A stretch of DNA of 64,000 bases from Trypanosoma brucei gambiense DAL972 (taxonomy: Eukaryota > Euglenozoa > Kinetoplastea > Trypanosomatida > Trypanosomatidae): contig NC_026744.1 in NCBI RefSeq assembly GCF_000210295.1, positions 2,852,001 to 2,916,000 of the forward strand, written 5' to 3'. The notes beneath the pieces were generated by a model. It made no database searches. It worked only from the letters and a program-made list of their open reading frames with translations, and was not told where the DNA came from. This document shows, piece by piece, positions 32,260 through 42,396 of this stretch; the stretch's first letter is position 1, and the number at the start of each line of letters is the position of its first letter. Both the position numbers and the translations under genes were made by a program.

Positions 32260-33588
32260 ATGGGGAAGGTACATGAGATTGTAAAGCCACGACAAATGGA
32301 TACGACCTCGCCGAACTTCGGCCTCAAAAGCCCTTATGCCCATCGGGATGCATCAGATGAAATCGACGAGCTTCGAAGTGAGGTAGCCCTCCTGCGGCAA
32401 CGCCAGGAACAGCACATGATGCGGTGGCAAGCCGCCATGAAGGAACAGCGGCAGCATTGCTGTGATTTGGCTGCCGTATATCGGCAATTACAAGAGTTGG
32501 TAAATGGCATCCCGGACGAGAGTTTGGGCGTTGCAAGAAAGAAACCCCTTCGCCCGTCGCCTCCTGATAACACCTTGCTTGATGAGGTTCGTGAGGTGCT
32601 GCTCGACTTCAAAAACTACATTGAGCGAGGCAGAATCGTCACCAATCAAAAACTTGAGGATATGTACAATGGCATAGGGGAGGTGAAGAGGGCCTTGGAG
32701 GAGGAAGCACAACATCGGAAGCGAGGGGAAGAACGGCTCAGACGGCTAGAAGAAAAGCAGGAGCAATTGTTCCAGTTGGTAGCCTCTGCTGCTTCAGCTA
32801 ACGATTTGAGCACGCTACGCACTACATTAACTGAGTTGTTCAAGTCCGGACAGAATGATTTGGTAGCCTCCTCATCACGGCAGCACGACGGTGTGAAAGA
32901 GAGAATAGCGGACTGCGAAAGGCAGTTTCGTGCGCTACAAGCAGAGCGTGAGCATAGTGAAAGGAAGTTGGAGTCTCTATGTCATGGGAACCTCCAAACA
33001 ACGGAATTCAGCATTCAACAGCTACAGCGGCGAGTGGAGACCCTTTGTCAAGAGCTGCGGGCTCACACAGCGCCGCAAAACGCTGAGAAGCCCAGCGCTC
33101 AAACATACACGGCATACAAGATAGATGAAATGTTGGCGTCGCTTGAGATGCGAATGTCCGAGCGTGTCGATACAACTATCAAGCAATTTGATATGAAGCA
33201 TGTGCAGTTCGTTGAGCACATGGTGGACTCTGCAAAGAAGGCCATTGAGGTGGCGGATAACCTGCCAAAACAAGTAAATCACCTGCAGGACGAGGTTGCA
33301 AATATTCAAGAGGCCATTCAGCGTCATGGTGAGGCGCTGAACGATCAGTTCCTACAGGGCCCGCTGTATGGCGCCTTTGAAGAAGTGAGGGGCTGGCTGC
33401 GAGATGTTGAACAACACACGGTGAAGCGTGGCGAGTTCAACGAAGCGATGGTCAATTTTGATGAGAAACTTGCGTCGCTGAGACGTGAGTTTCTTATTGG
33501 CGGGTCGGTGGAGCATGTTTCGGATGAAAGTGCCGATGACACTGGCGCGTTTAGACAATCAAAATTAGCTATCATAGCGCCCCCATGA
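32260..33588 (+). CDS. Hypothetical coiled-coil protein
   Basis: The 442-residue product is predicted to be mainly helical with coiled-coil segments at about residues 32-85, 105-175, 205-265 and 325-395. These are rich in Glu, Gln, Lys, Arg and Leu at heptad spacing. I do not recognise a named family; cytoskeletal or flagellar roles are common for such proteins in trypanosomes, but nothing proves it here. The start is uncertain. The first ATG is 32260, yet the first AG after the nearest pyrimidine tract is at 32267-32268, so the second Met at 32296 (430 residues) may be the real start. The C-terminal 35 residues are polar and acidic, then end in a short hydrophobic tail (LAIIAPP). Confidence 0.7.
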   Translation: MGKVHEIVKPRQMDTTSPNFGLKSPYAHRDASDEIDELRSEVALLRQRQEQHMMRWQAAMKEQRQHCCDLAAVYRQLQELVNGIPDESLGVARKKPLRPSPPDNTLLDEVREVLLDFKNYIERGRIVTNQKLEDMYNGIGEVKRALEEEAQHRKRGEERLRRLEEKQEQLFQLVASAASANDLSTLRTTLTELFKSGQNDLVASSSRQHDGVKERIADCERQFRALQAEREHSERKLESLCHGNLQTTEFSIQQLQRRVETLCQELRAHTAPQNAEKPSAQTYTAYKIDEMLASLEMRMSERVDTTIKQFDMKHVQFVEHMVDSAKKAIEVADNLPKQVNHLQDEVANIQEAIQRHGEALNDQFLQGPLYGAFEEVRGWLRDVEQHTVKRGEFNEAMVNFDEKLASLRREFLIGGSVEHVSDESADDTGAFRQSKLAIIAPP

Positions 33589-34061
33589 CCTTGCTGCGCT
33601 CAGATGTGGCTGTTCTTCGTCGTGTACGTACAAGCCCAGAGACCTTTCGCACTACCGTCGGGGCTCATCCATATCTGGAAGAAAAAAAAAGGTGTAACGG
33701 CAGGGGGACGGGCAGGTACCTTCTCGGTGTTGTAGCTTGGAGTATTTATATCCGCACTATTTGGGACACCTGGTACCTTTTGTGTATGTCCCGAATTTAC
33801 GTAGACTCGCCAACGTGTGGTAATTCTTTTGGAGCCGAGTACTCATAATGTGTGCTATTTCAACCTAACTTCTCTGTGTACTACCTTTGTGGTCTTGTTG
33901 CGCTGCGAGTGGGTTTTGTTAGTGTTTACTTTCCTTTCTTCTTTCCTTCAATGCACCTTCACACGCCTCCTGTTGTATTTTTGAAGTAAACACGCGTGCC
34001 CTAGAGGGTGGGATAAACTACTACCGTACGCAGGTCCGCTGCTGTACAAGGAGTTGGAAAG
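33589..34061. other. Intergenic region before CFAP58
   Basis: No gene. A pyrimidine-rich run at 33927-33980 followed by AG at about 33986 is the likely acceptor for the CFAP58 gene. Confidence 0.5.
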
Positions 34062-36608
34062 ATGGAAAACGGAAAGAATGACGAATTTACCGTGAGTGAT
34101 GAGGCCGTGGAGAACCTCCAGAAGGATTTTGAGGAGGCAATGGCAGCCCTCGCTGAGCATGAAAGCTTCGATCGTTTCCGAATGGAATATGACGTCTTAT
34201 ATCGTGCGCTTCGCAAGAGTCACGACTCCGAAAAGCGGCTTGTGAAACGGTGCCAGCAGCTCACGCAGGAGCTGATGAGTAATGCGGCGAAGGTGCAGGC
34301 CGCACTGAAGTTGTCTCAGTCAGACCACACTACAATAGATGCGCTGAAGAAGGAAATTGAAAAGGCGTGGCGGATGGTCGATTCTGCAAATGAAAAAGAT
34401 GCCCACGCGAAGGAAACAATGAAAAATTTAAAGGAAGAAGTGGCATCACTGCAGGAAATTATGGCCAACGGTGCTGAGCTCACCTCTTCGCAGTCTGCAA
34501 CCCTAGAGGGACTGAAGTTGGAGAAAAAAAGGATGGAAATGGAGTATGGTGAGTTGGTGAAGCAGATGGACAACCTGACGAAGGAAATAAAGGAGCTGAA
34601 CACGAAATCGAAGGAACTTGAGGTCGAAATTATGAACAATCAAGAAGAGTTTAAGCGTGTTACGGACAGGGAGACCTTGATACAACAGGAGTACGACAAA
34701 GAAATAAAAGCTCGGGAGCGTGCCGACTTTCAGGTGAAAGAGCAGCTGCATTTAGCGCAACAAAGGGCAAAAGAGCTGAAGACTCACGAACAACTGCGTA
34801 TCAACCTAACAGAGACGGTAACTAAACTCCGCGCGCAGGTACAAGAGGATAACGAAAAGCGCCAGCTGCTGGAGCAAAAAATCGAGACGGCAGAGAAACA
34901 ACTGTACCACACGCAGCAATCTTACGATGACGCTGTTGATACCACAGAGGCCCTCAACGAGCGACATCGCGCCGTGTGTAAGGAGATTGCAGAAGCTGAG
35001 AAAATGGCACACGACCTTCTTTCAGAGGAAGAGCGAACGCGCGCAGTGTGTGATGGCGATTACAAGAAGCTGCGTCGCCTCATACAGCAGAACGACGACG
35101 TAAGACAGGAGTATGAAAACCTGACTCGCCAGCAGAGCAACATTCAAAAGCGCATTAATACGGTAAAGAAAGAGAGGCATGCCATGAATAATGCCTACGA
35201 GGTTTTGCAGAAGGAACAGGATACCCTCAAGAAGTATGGTGAACACGAACGAAAGAAGTTGCAAACCATCGAAGGCATTATAGCAAACGAAGTGGAAAGT
35301 CAAAAAGATGTAGAAGCCGCTATTGAACGTGAGCGGGAAATAAGCGTCCGCCTTAGCAAAACAATAGCAAAACTAGAAAGTGAGAGGGAGAAATATACAG
35401 CGGAGGTGCTGCAGGCCGTCGAGCAGCATGCACTCGTGAAGGAAGATCTGAAGGTTGCCACTATAACCTGCAATGAGACACAAAAGGCGATAGAAGAGAG
35501 TGAGCAGCGACTAAAGAAGCAACAGGGACTTTATGAGCAGGCGAGGGCTGAACGTAACCTCTACACAAAGAAATTGATCGAGTCACAGGACGAAGTGATG
35601 GAACTGAAACAGGGCTTCCGAATGATGGACCACCAAATTAGACAATTGAAGGAAGAACTGGCAATGAAAGAGAAGAAATTTCAGGATGAAACATCTGCGC
35701 AGAAGATAGCAAAGGAAAAACTTGCCAAAGTACGTCGCGTTGTCAATGAGCGTACTATAGCCCTCGACGACACGATTCGTAATTGCGAGAATGTCGCTCA
35801 AAACATTAAACAACTTGTCAAAGTTGTTAATGAATGTGATAAACAACTTAGCGAGCAGCGTCAAATGTTCTTGTCAGTTAGTAACGAGCGTGACATGCTT
35901 GGTACTCAACTAATCCGTCGTAATGACGAGCTTGCCTTGCTTTACGAGAAAATTCGTATGCAACAAGAAGTGCTTAGTCGTGGGTATGCCGCATGCCGCG
36001 CGCGCCAGGAAGATATGCGCCTTCTGCGTTTGAAGACTGAGGACCTCAAACGGCAGGCCAAAATAGCAGATAGGCGAGCACAGGACACGAAACAGTTGCA
36101 AGAAGATATCAAGCAACTGGTGTACGATCTCACAGTGCAGCGCGCGAAGGTGCAAGCCCTCACCGAGGAGGCCGAGAACCCAAAGAGCTCACTTAGGTGG
36201 GAAAAGGTGGATGGCCGGAATCCAACGGCGGAAGAGCTCAACCGCAAGATATTCCGTCTTCAACGTCGGCTTATCACAAAATCGGAGGAATGTGTTGAAA
36301 AGGATATGGAACTGCAGGAAAAGCAGCGCCTCCTAACGGAGTTGACGAACATACTCGCGCGGCAGCCGGGGCCTGAAGTGGTACAGAGGCTTAACATGTG
36401 CCAAAAGGAGCTACACCGTACATGCTCCGTAATGAAGCAGAAGGCATCAGAACTCAATATGACAGGAACGCACTTTGCTGAGTTAAAATATGAAGCCGAG
36501 CGACTTAGGCGGGAGGTCAATGATACAAGACGCAAGTACTACGAGATGCGAATGAGTAACGATGAACTAACGAAAGCGATGGAGGCTTCGAGGAGCATTA
36601 AGTCGTGA
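34062..36608 (+). CDS. CFAP58: CFAP58 (CCDC147) homologue, flagellar coiled-coil protein
   Basis: The 848-residue product is coiled coil almost from end to end and matches CFAP58 in length and in conserved blocks. The N-terminal block has a run like YRALRKSHDSEKRLVKRC followed by NAAKVQAALKLSQSD and KKEIEKAWRMVDSANEK, all characteristic of the family. A second conserved block near residues 705-815 includes SSLRWEKVDGRNPT, IFRLQRRLITKSEE and QPGPEVVQRLN. CFAP58 is a ciliary or flagellar protein in animals and algae, needed for axoneme or midpiece integrity in sperm. In a trypanosome it would belong to the flagellum. No domain other than coiled coil is seen. Confidence 0.9.
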   Translation: MENGKNDEFTVSDEAVENLQKDFEEAMAALAEHESFDRFRMEYDVLYRALRKSHDSEKRLVKRCQQLTQELMSNAAKVQAALKLSQSDHTTIDALKKEIEKAWRMVDSANEKDAHAKETMKNLKEEVASLQEIMANGAELTSSQSATLEGLKLEKKRMEMEYGELVKQMDNLTKEIKELNTKSKELEVEIMNNQEEFKRVTDRETLIQQEYDKEIKARERADFQVKEQLHLAQQRAKELKTHEQLRINLTETVTKLRAQVQEDNEKRQLLEQKIETAEKQLYHTQQSYDDAVDTTEALNERHRAVCKEIAEAEKMAHDLLSEEERTRAVCDGDYKKLRRLIQQNDDVRQEYENLTRQQSNIQKRINTVKKERHAMNNAYEVLQKEQDTLKKYGEHERKKLQTIEGIIANEVESQKDVEAAIEREREISVRLSKTIAKLESEREKYTAEVLQAVEQHALVKEDLKVATITCNETQKAIEESEQRLKKQQGLYEQARAERNLYTKKLIESQDEVMELKQGFRMMDHQIRQLKEELAMKEKKFQDETSAQKIAKEKLAKVRRVVNERTIALDDTIRNCENVAQNIKQLVKVVNECDKQLSEQRQMFLSVSNERDMLGTQLIRRNDELALLYEKIRMQQEVLSRGYAACRARQEDMRLLRLKTEDLKRQAKIADRRAQDTKQLQEDIKQLVYDLTVQRAKVQALTEEAENPKSSLRWEKVDGRNPTAEELNRKIFRLQRRLITKSEECVEKDMELQEKQRLLTELTNILARQPGPEVVQRLNMCQKELHRTCSVMKQKASELNMTGTHFAELKYEAERLRREVNDTRRKYYEMRMSNDELTKAMEASRSIKS

Positions 36609-36943
36609 GCATCGGTACGGAGCGACGGCGACTGCCAGGCATTTGTTAACCACACTCGTCAACTACTGGAAGGAGAACAGTTGAACACACTTAGACTTCG
36701 TTGTCAACATTGCCACACATGTAGAATATACCTTATTCCCTTATTTCACCTCACCTCACACTACCCTCTGTTTGTTGTCTCGCCGCAGATTGTGAGCAGT
36801 GTTACGCACAAGTACTGAACGTTACAGAGGCGAAGCTGACTACAAAGACAGAAACATCCCGTCGTGACCTTATTTTCCTTGTGCTTTCACCCTTCTCTCC
36901 CTCTCTTAGTTTCAAAGCATTACGCAACTCCCACACACGCAAT
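36609..36943. other. Intergenic region before SA copy 2
   Basis: Unique sequence to about 36855, then the 88-base shared leader of the duplicated SA unit with its splice acceptor. Confidence 0.6.
36870..36909 (+). promoter_or_regulatory. Predicted trans-splice acceptor of SA copy 2
   Basis: Same pyrimidine tract and TAG as at 10648-10687, 34 bases before ATG 36944. Confidence 0.75.
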
Positions 36944-37678
36944 ATGACCTCCGTCTCGTCCGGCGCTAAGGTCCTCCGAATGAAGGAGAGCGACGTGCAG
37001 AAGTTGCTCGCCATGCACTGCCACCTCGGCACGAAGAACAGCAGCAGCGCCATGAAGAAGTACATCCACGGGCGCACAAGCGACGGCACAAATATCATTG
37101 ATATCCACATGACGTGGGAGAAGCTGATCCTTGCCGCCCGTGTGATCGCTGCGGTGGAGAACCCACAGGATGTCACCGTCTGTTCCACACGCCTATTCGG
37201 GCAGCGCGCCATCTTCAAGTTTTCCCAACTCGTTGGGACATCGTTCCTCGGTGGCCGGTTTATTCCCGGTACATTCACCAACCAGATCCAGAAGAAGTTC
37301 ATGCAGCCACGCGTTCTGGTTGTCACGGATCCCCGCACAGACCACCAGGCCCTACGTGAAGCGAGCCTTGTCAACATCCCCGTCATTGCTTTCTGCGACA
37401 CGGACGCACCACTGGAGTTTGTTGACATTGCCATCCCGTGCAATAACCGTGGACGCCATTCTATCAGCATGATGTATTGGCTGTTAGCCCGGGAGGTGCT
37501 GAGGCTCCGTGGCACCATCCCACGTAGTGTACCATGGGAAGTGAAAGTGGACCTCTTCTTCTACCGTGACCCTGAAGAGGCATTGAAGCAAGAGGAGGCC
37601 ACCGCCGCAGCTGAGGTCCATGAAGAAGCTGACGAGGGTTATGGATGGGTGGAGCGCGACAACACATGGGAGCAGTAA
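36944..37678 (+). CDS. RPSA: 40S ribosomal protein SA (uS2), copy 2
   Basis: The 244-residue product appears identical in sequence to the one at 10722-11456, including the uS2 core and the acidic [13 protein letters not shown] tail. It carries the same splice acceptor and 3' flank, so both copies should be expressed into the same protein. Its upstream neighbour is CFAP58, whereas copy 1 follows the porin-like gene, so this is a dispersed and not a tandem copy. Multiple copies of ribosomal protein genes are common in trypanosomes, where dosage replaces promoter control. In-frame codons upstream of 36944 overlap the acceptor and are not counted. Confidence 0.97.
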   Translation: MTSVSSGAKVLRMKESDVQKLLAMHCHLGTKNSSSAMKKYIHGRTSDGTNIIDIHMTWEKLILAARVIAAVENPQDVTVCSTRLFGQRAIFKFSQLVGTSFLGGRFIPGTFTNQIQKKFMQPRVLVVTDPRTDHQALREASLVNIPVIAFCDTDAPLEFVDIAIPCNNRGRHSISMMYWLLAREVLRLRGTIPRSVPWEVKVDLFFYRDPEEALKQEEATAAAEVHEEADEGYGWVERDNTWEQ

Positions 37679-37731
37679 GCGAATTGTTGCCTTGGGACAA
37701 GCACAGTTGTTTAACATATATATCTTGGTTG

Positions 37732-38211
37732 TTACCTCCGTATAATTTTTAATTTTTTTTCTTTTCGGTGACCGCGTGCGGCATCGCTAACTTTAGGGAG
37801 GAATGAGGCGCTGCGCATTCGAAGGTGCTCTGCCGCTGAACAATGACTGCCTCATGACACTATACAACCAACACCTCATTATTGCCCTAAGCGTCGTTTG
37901 ACAATATTGCATCTCCTCTACAATACCTGTTTGTGTGTGATATTTTGTATCTGATGTTATATTTCCTTCTTCTTTTCTCTTAACTTCCTTCATTTCCGTA
38001 CCATCTATTGCAGCGACAAACCCAGGGCAGCGCCAACGGGTGGTGAGTGAGCACTGGACCCTGCCTAGAGGCCACTCAAAAGTAACTGTCAAGCGGTCGC
38101 GCAGGAAAGGCTAAAAGTAGGCAAGGAATTGTGCGTGCACCACTGTGTAATTGAAACTCATCGGTACTTGTATCAATCACGTATTGTCAAGGCTCATTTT
38201 TGGTGCTCGGG
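37732..38211 (+). repeat. SA 3'-flank element, copy C
   Basis: Third occurrence of the roughly 480-bp segment also at 11510-11989 and 13211-13690. Small differences, such as G instead of A near 38202, distinguish it. Confidence 0.95.
37963..38013 (+). promoter_or_regulatory. Predicted trans-splice acceptor in the SA 3' flank, copy C
   Basis: Pyrimidine tract and CAG identical to 11741-11791. Confidence 0.65.
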
Positions 38212-38474
38212 GGACAGCTGTTGTTAGTTGGTGATACAGATTTATTTGGTGAACTGAAGTGCAGTTTAAAACTATTTTTATTTTTTTTTCGAGCGTTAGC
38301 GCGGTACCTGAAGCAGTGGGCTTCACCGATTTTGTTGAGGGCAGGGGAAGCTAAGCACCCCCTCCCCACCCTCGGGTCGTGTAATAGCCGAGGGCTATTG
38401 TAACAACCGCCCACACTGCACGTCGTCAAAAGGAGATTGGAGTATTTGGAGTAGCCCCCCAAAAAAAAAAAAGA

Positions 38475-39428
38475 ATGTGGCTTTTCTTTGGAACTTTGTG
38501 TCGTGGAGCACTTGTGGTACTCCTGACCTTTCTTCTTTATTTTGATTCTAGTCGTCTTCCGACGCCTGATTATGTTGCTGGAGAGATGTGTAACATGTTG
38601 GAGAGGCACGCGGAGTGTTCCAGCTGTCAGAAGCTTCTGAGCCATTTCGATGTCGATGGAAAAGGCGATGAGTCCCCGATCTGGCAAACTTTGCGACGGT
38701 TAGACAAGCCGCGTATGCCTGCAGTGCAACCATGTGATGGCAAAACGAGGAGTGTGGAGTGTAATCGTTTTCTTGAAAATAGTCTCATTGAAAAGTGGAG
38801 CATGGTCTCTGCGCTTGTTCACGAAATGAAAAAGTTTTACGCCACTACGGATCCGGATGCCGTGGGCATCGTTAACACTCGGCACGATGAACTCGTAGAG
38901 TTTATACTGAATGAAAGGGAAGCAAGAGAAAGTGAACAGCGGGAATTGCAGAAGTGGGAAGACTGCTCTTCTATAGTCGATGTCAAAAGTGACACTTCGG
39001 AGCTTTCCACGAACAAATTGAGGAGGCACACATATGAAAGCAGTGCGTGCAGCATTAGTTTCAGCAACGACCGCCAGCGATCATTCTGCTGGTGCCACTG
39101 CGCGGGAAAGTTGCCTTTCATGGAGCGGACGCGGATTTGGTTGCTTCATATTTACCTCTCGTACGACATGCGCATGAAAATAATTATTTTACAGCATCAA
39201 AGGAACACCCTCTTTTGCCTTCTGTTGGAATTATGTTTACTTGGAATAGTGATGAGGCACCAGACTGTGGAGGCTGCAGTTGAAGTGGCGGGCGCCGTAC
39301 ATCCCACCAACGGCAAATTGAGCAATGAACTCACGGATGTTTTTATGTCACAGGTTCACACGGGAAAATCAACCACACGTCGGGTTGCGCCTCCACGATT
39401 AAGAGGGTCCAGTCACCGGAAAGACTGA
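38475..39428 (+). CDS. Hypothetical membrane-type protein, copy 2 (complete)
   Basis: The complete 317-residue version of the protein interrupted at 13110. It has an N-terminal hydrophobic segment (residues about 8-24), probably a signal peptide or anchor. A long hydrophilic region with Cys pairs (CNMLERHAECSSCQ and a later CWCHC) follows. Two hydrophobic stretches at about 220-230 and 246-258 come next, and the C-terminus is basic (TTRRVAPPRLRGSSHRKD). No family is recognised. The Cys content and signal-like start would suit a secreted or surface-associated protein, but this is inference. It travels with the SA gene in both copies, so its copy number may simply follow that of SA. Confidence 0.65.
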   Translation: MWLFFGTLCRGALVVLLTFLLYFDSSRLPTPDYVAGEMCNMLERHAECSSCQKLLSHFDVDGKGDESPIWQTLRRLDKPRMPAVQPCDGKTRSVECNRFLENSLIEKWSMVSALVHEMKKFYATTDPDAVGIVNTRHDELVEFILNEREARESEQRELQKWEDCSSIVDVKSDTSELSTNKLRRHTYESSACSISFSNDRQRSFCWCHCAGKLPFMERTRIWLLHIYLSYDMRMKIIILQHQRNTLFCLLLELCLLGIVMRHQTVEAAVEVAGAVHPTNGKLSNELTDVFMSQVHTGKSTTRRVAPPRLRGSSHRKD

Positions 39429-40926
39429 GGGAAAGGGGGAAAACAAAAAGATGAGAGCAGGTGAAGAAATACAATGGACCCAGTGTTTATACAGGCATAA
39501 AAACATATGAAGAAACGTCTTCGTGTGTTGTTCTGTTTTCTATTTTATTTTTGTTTTTAAACGAATTAATAAATATATTAAAACGTAATCACCAAGGGGG
39601 ATCGTTTTTGCAGGGTGGCGTTTTTTTTTCTTACCACACACCATTGAACGGAGGGTGATTTGGTGGGTCTCGCCCGCGCCTTGCCTTTTTTTAAAAAAAT
39701 TAAATATTTCCTCTAATTTACCACACTGATCCCCCCCTTTTTTTTTATTTCCCTCTGTCGTTGTTTCTAGTGAAAACTTGAAGCAGGGGAATTTCCCTTT
39801 CTTTCACTTCCGTTTATCTTTTTCACTTTTACTTAATAAATAAAAAGACTTTATTGTTTTGATTGGAGCTCCTCTTTGAGAGGTTAAATCGGCCTTCCCC
39901 ACATTGTGCCTAGCTGTGTTACTCACTTTACCTGGTGATATTATTTGTTTGTTATTTACTTAGAAACGTCTTTCATGCGGTATGAACCTTGTGTGAGCTT
40001 ACATATGTGTATTACACAGGGTTGTATCTGCTCATTTAACATAGATTAAATAATAATGAAGTAATATGGTGCATTAGTGGGTATTGAAGGTCGAAAAGTG
40101 GGAGGGGGAGGGGGAGGAGGGGCAAAAACTAATGTGGGATCGACTACATTTAATTGAAAGAAAAAAGCAATTGCCTTGGCAATTCAAATCAGCAAGAGGC
40201 ATTATAGTTTGTAAACGTAGGCACGTTCCCATGTGCGGCTCAATATATCCACTTTCACTGATACATGCGGGGACGTGTGATTCTTTTTTTTTAATTTGTT
40301 TATACTTTGTTTACTTTGATCTCGTCACTGCCTACCGTTGTTAGTGAAGAGAAGAAAGGAAACAGAGAGTGTCTATACAAAGTATTGAACAGGTATGGAT
40401 GAAAGGTGAGGCGAAGGGAACACAGAGCGGAGTTTGTTGGTACATCACGCTGTGCATGCGCAAAGCATCAAGTAAAATACGTTGGCTTCATATATCCGCG
40501 AGCCGCTTGACAAGAGGATGTCCAGAAACATATATGATCCCCATGAATGCGCCTTGTTGCTACATTCTCTCTTTTCTCCTCTTGTCACGATCATTTTAAA
40601 TTATTACCTGTGTTCTCTTCATACGTGCATATAAACTTTTTCCCAAGGGCTGTTCAACCAGGTCTGCTTGCTCCGCCACCCGAAGGAGCTGCGAGGTCCA
40701 AAGAGAAGAAGCGGGACCTTGCGGTTGTTAGATTTCCCCTGGTCCCTGCGCTGGGACGCAGCAACTCACCACTCGCTGTGGTGCCGCAAACCAACGCGAG
40801 GTTTTGCTGTGAACAAGTGAAACGAGCTGGAGAAATAGGGGGAGGAGAGTTGAGAGCGTCGGGGGTGGAAATTGAAATTCTACTTGTACTTGACGCCTCT
40901 TCGTCACCCAACCTTTCCCAACACTT
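39429..40926. other. Intergenic region before delta-tubulin
   Basis: 1.5 kb of AT-rich spacer with T-runs at 39621-39630, 39685-39693 and 39739-39748. A pyrimidine stretch at 40563-40640 precedes candidate acceptors. A forward open frame at 40547-40987 overlaps the start of delta-tubulin out of frame and does not look like a protein. Confidence 0.5.
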
Positions 40927-42396
40927 ATGGCATGTGTGCATGTCCTGGTGGGGCAGTGTGGCAACCAACTTGGTGCACACTTTTTGACCGCACTAACAGA
41001 TGAGGCACGCCGCTGCAGTGATGAAGATTATGCATCCCAAATTTCGGCTGATCATTTCCGTCCGGCACCAACACAAAAGGGAATCAGACGAGGAGGCGTA
41101 AGTAACGGCAACTCCGGTCATCATGACGAACCACCACTACCGCGCTCCGTCATGATTGATATGGAACCAAAAGTGGTCGAATCCGTCGTGACAGGCGTTA
41201 ACGACGGAGGCGCATTCCAGGTACGAGCGGAGCAGTGCGTCACCCGGGACGAGGGAAGCGGGAACAACTGGGCGTTTGGATACTATGAGCAAGGAAGAAG
41301 TAGATGCGATGAGATCGTGGAATCCTTACGCCGGCAGAGTGAGGCGCGTGGGGCAGCTCATTCCTTTCATATCGTGCACAGTGTTGCAGGTGGAACCGGC
41401 TCGGGGGTGGGATGTTTGGTGTCCGACGCCATCCGGGTGGAGTTCCCACGAGCGCTTCTCCTCCACACGGCGGTGTGGCCGTTTGCCACCGGTGAGGTCG
41501 TAACGCAATGGTACAACTGCGTGTTGGCTATGAGTGCCCTACGCGAGAGTGCGGATGCTGTTTTCGTGGCGCATAATGATGACTTTGACGTCAGCGCGAG
41601 ACCTTTGCAGAAGGCTGTCAACGGCCGAACAAGCGAAGTGAGCTTCGATACTATAAATCACGAAATTGGCCGCCTCCTCCTCGACCTCCATCTTCCGAAG
41701 AAATTGTACCCGGTTCCCTCAACTGCCCCCGAGAAAAAACCTCACCCACAGTCAACGTTTCCGGCTTCTAGAACAACTTCCAGTACGGGTGCTATGGCGT
41801 CGCTTAGATGCGGAGGCCTCACAGACGTCGTGGAAGCGGTTGCACTAGACCCAGCACTGAAGTTCTTCTCTGGTTTAGCCCTTCCCGTGACTCCACCTGA
41901 CAACCGTGTCGTTGCGCCAGAGGCAACGTCGTGGTACCCGCTGTTGTGTGAAGCATCTCGTCGAACCGGTGAGTTATTCGTACCGGCACCGTCTGGTGAC
42001 AATAACACTAGCAACAACCTTTCCACCGCATTCATCGAGCAGCGGCCCCTCCTATGGAGTTTGCGTGGGCCAGCTGCATGCAGTGAAGGTCTCGCGCATC
42101 TGCGGGAAGTGCTCTCGAGAAGTACGCCGACCCATGACGGACGGGAGTTGTATGTGCCGCCCTCTGCACTCCTTCTGCATGAGGAGCGGCTTCTCGGACG
42201 GAGAGCCCATGTTTCAGTTTTTGGTCCTACACATAACATCGGACTTCGACTGGCTTCCGCACTCGAGAGGGCTGAAGATTTACTTCGCGTCAGTGCGTAC
42301 GTTCACCATTTTAGTCGATACGGAGTAGGTGAAGAGGAGCTGCGGGACGCCGTTGTGCGTATGTGGGACACTGCTGCCGCATACGGAGCGGCTTGA
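40927..42396 (+). CDS. Delta-tubulin
   Basis: The 489-residue protein is a tubulin: it starts MACVHVLVGQCGNQLG and has the nucleotide-binding loop AGGTGSG near residue 155. Specific runs match delta-tubulin better than alpha, beta or epsilon: MIDMEPKVVES, GSGNNWAFGYYEQG, the SVAGGTGSG form of the loop, and WPFATGEVVTQWYN. Delta-tubulin is needed for triplet microtubules in centrioles and basal bodies; in trypanosomes it affects axoneme and basal-body structure. Inserts at about residues 40-75 and 265-290 make it longer than typical tubulins. The 3' part is diverged and Arg/Leu-rich. A closer family assignment needs a tree, but the delta class is well supported by the motifs. Confidence 0.85.
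   Translation: MACVHVLVGQCGNQLGAHFLTALTDEARRCSDEDYASQISADHFRPAPTQKGIRRGGVSNGNSGHHDEPPLPRSVMIDMEPKVVESVVTGVNDGGAFQVRAEQCVTRDEGSGNNWAFGYYEQGRSRCDEIVESLRRQSEARGAAHSFHIVHSVAGGTGSGVGCLVSDAIRVEFPRALLLHTAVWPFATGEVVTQWYNCVLAMSALRESADAVFVAHNDDFDVSARPLQKAVNGRTSEVSFDTINHEIGRLLLDLHLPKKLYPVPSTAPEKKPHPQSTFPASRTTSSTGAMASLRCGGLTDVVEAVALDPALKFFSGLALPVTPPDNRVVAPEATSWYPLLCEASRRTGELFVPAPSGDNNTSNNLSTAFIEQRPLLWSLRGPAACSEGLAHLREVLSRSTPTHDGRELYVPPSALLLHEERLLGRRAHVSVFGPTHNIGLRLASALERAEDLLRVSAYVHHFSRYGVGEEELRDAVVRMWDTAAAYGAA

Larger units (their letters stand above)
37679..38474. other. Intergenic region between SA copy 2 and the hypothetical gene
   Basis: Duplicate of 11457-12253. Contains the SA 3'-flank element (37732-38211), its strong acceptor, and a T-run plus AG near 38280-38292. 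No gene is supported. Confidence 0.6.
36856..39331 (+). repeat. Long dispersed duplication, copy 2 (SA + hypothetical gene)
   Basis: This matches 10634-13110 with scattered substitutions. The true right end cannot be set because copy 1 runs into the N gap; this copy continues as a normal gene to 39428. The left boundary is sharp at 36856. Confidence 0.95.

Noticed and set aside
36802..37518. Antisense open frame of over 230 codons over the SA gene (also 10586-11296)
   Set aside because: Shadow of a strongly codon-biased ribosomal protein gene; sense frame is unmistakably SA.
40547..40987. 146-codon forward frame overlapping the start of delta-tubulin
   Set aside because: Out of frame with delta-tubulin, no recognisable protein, and covers leader-type sequence.
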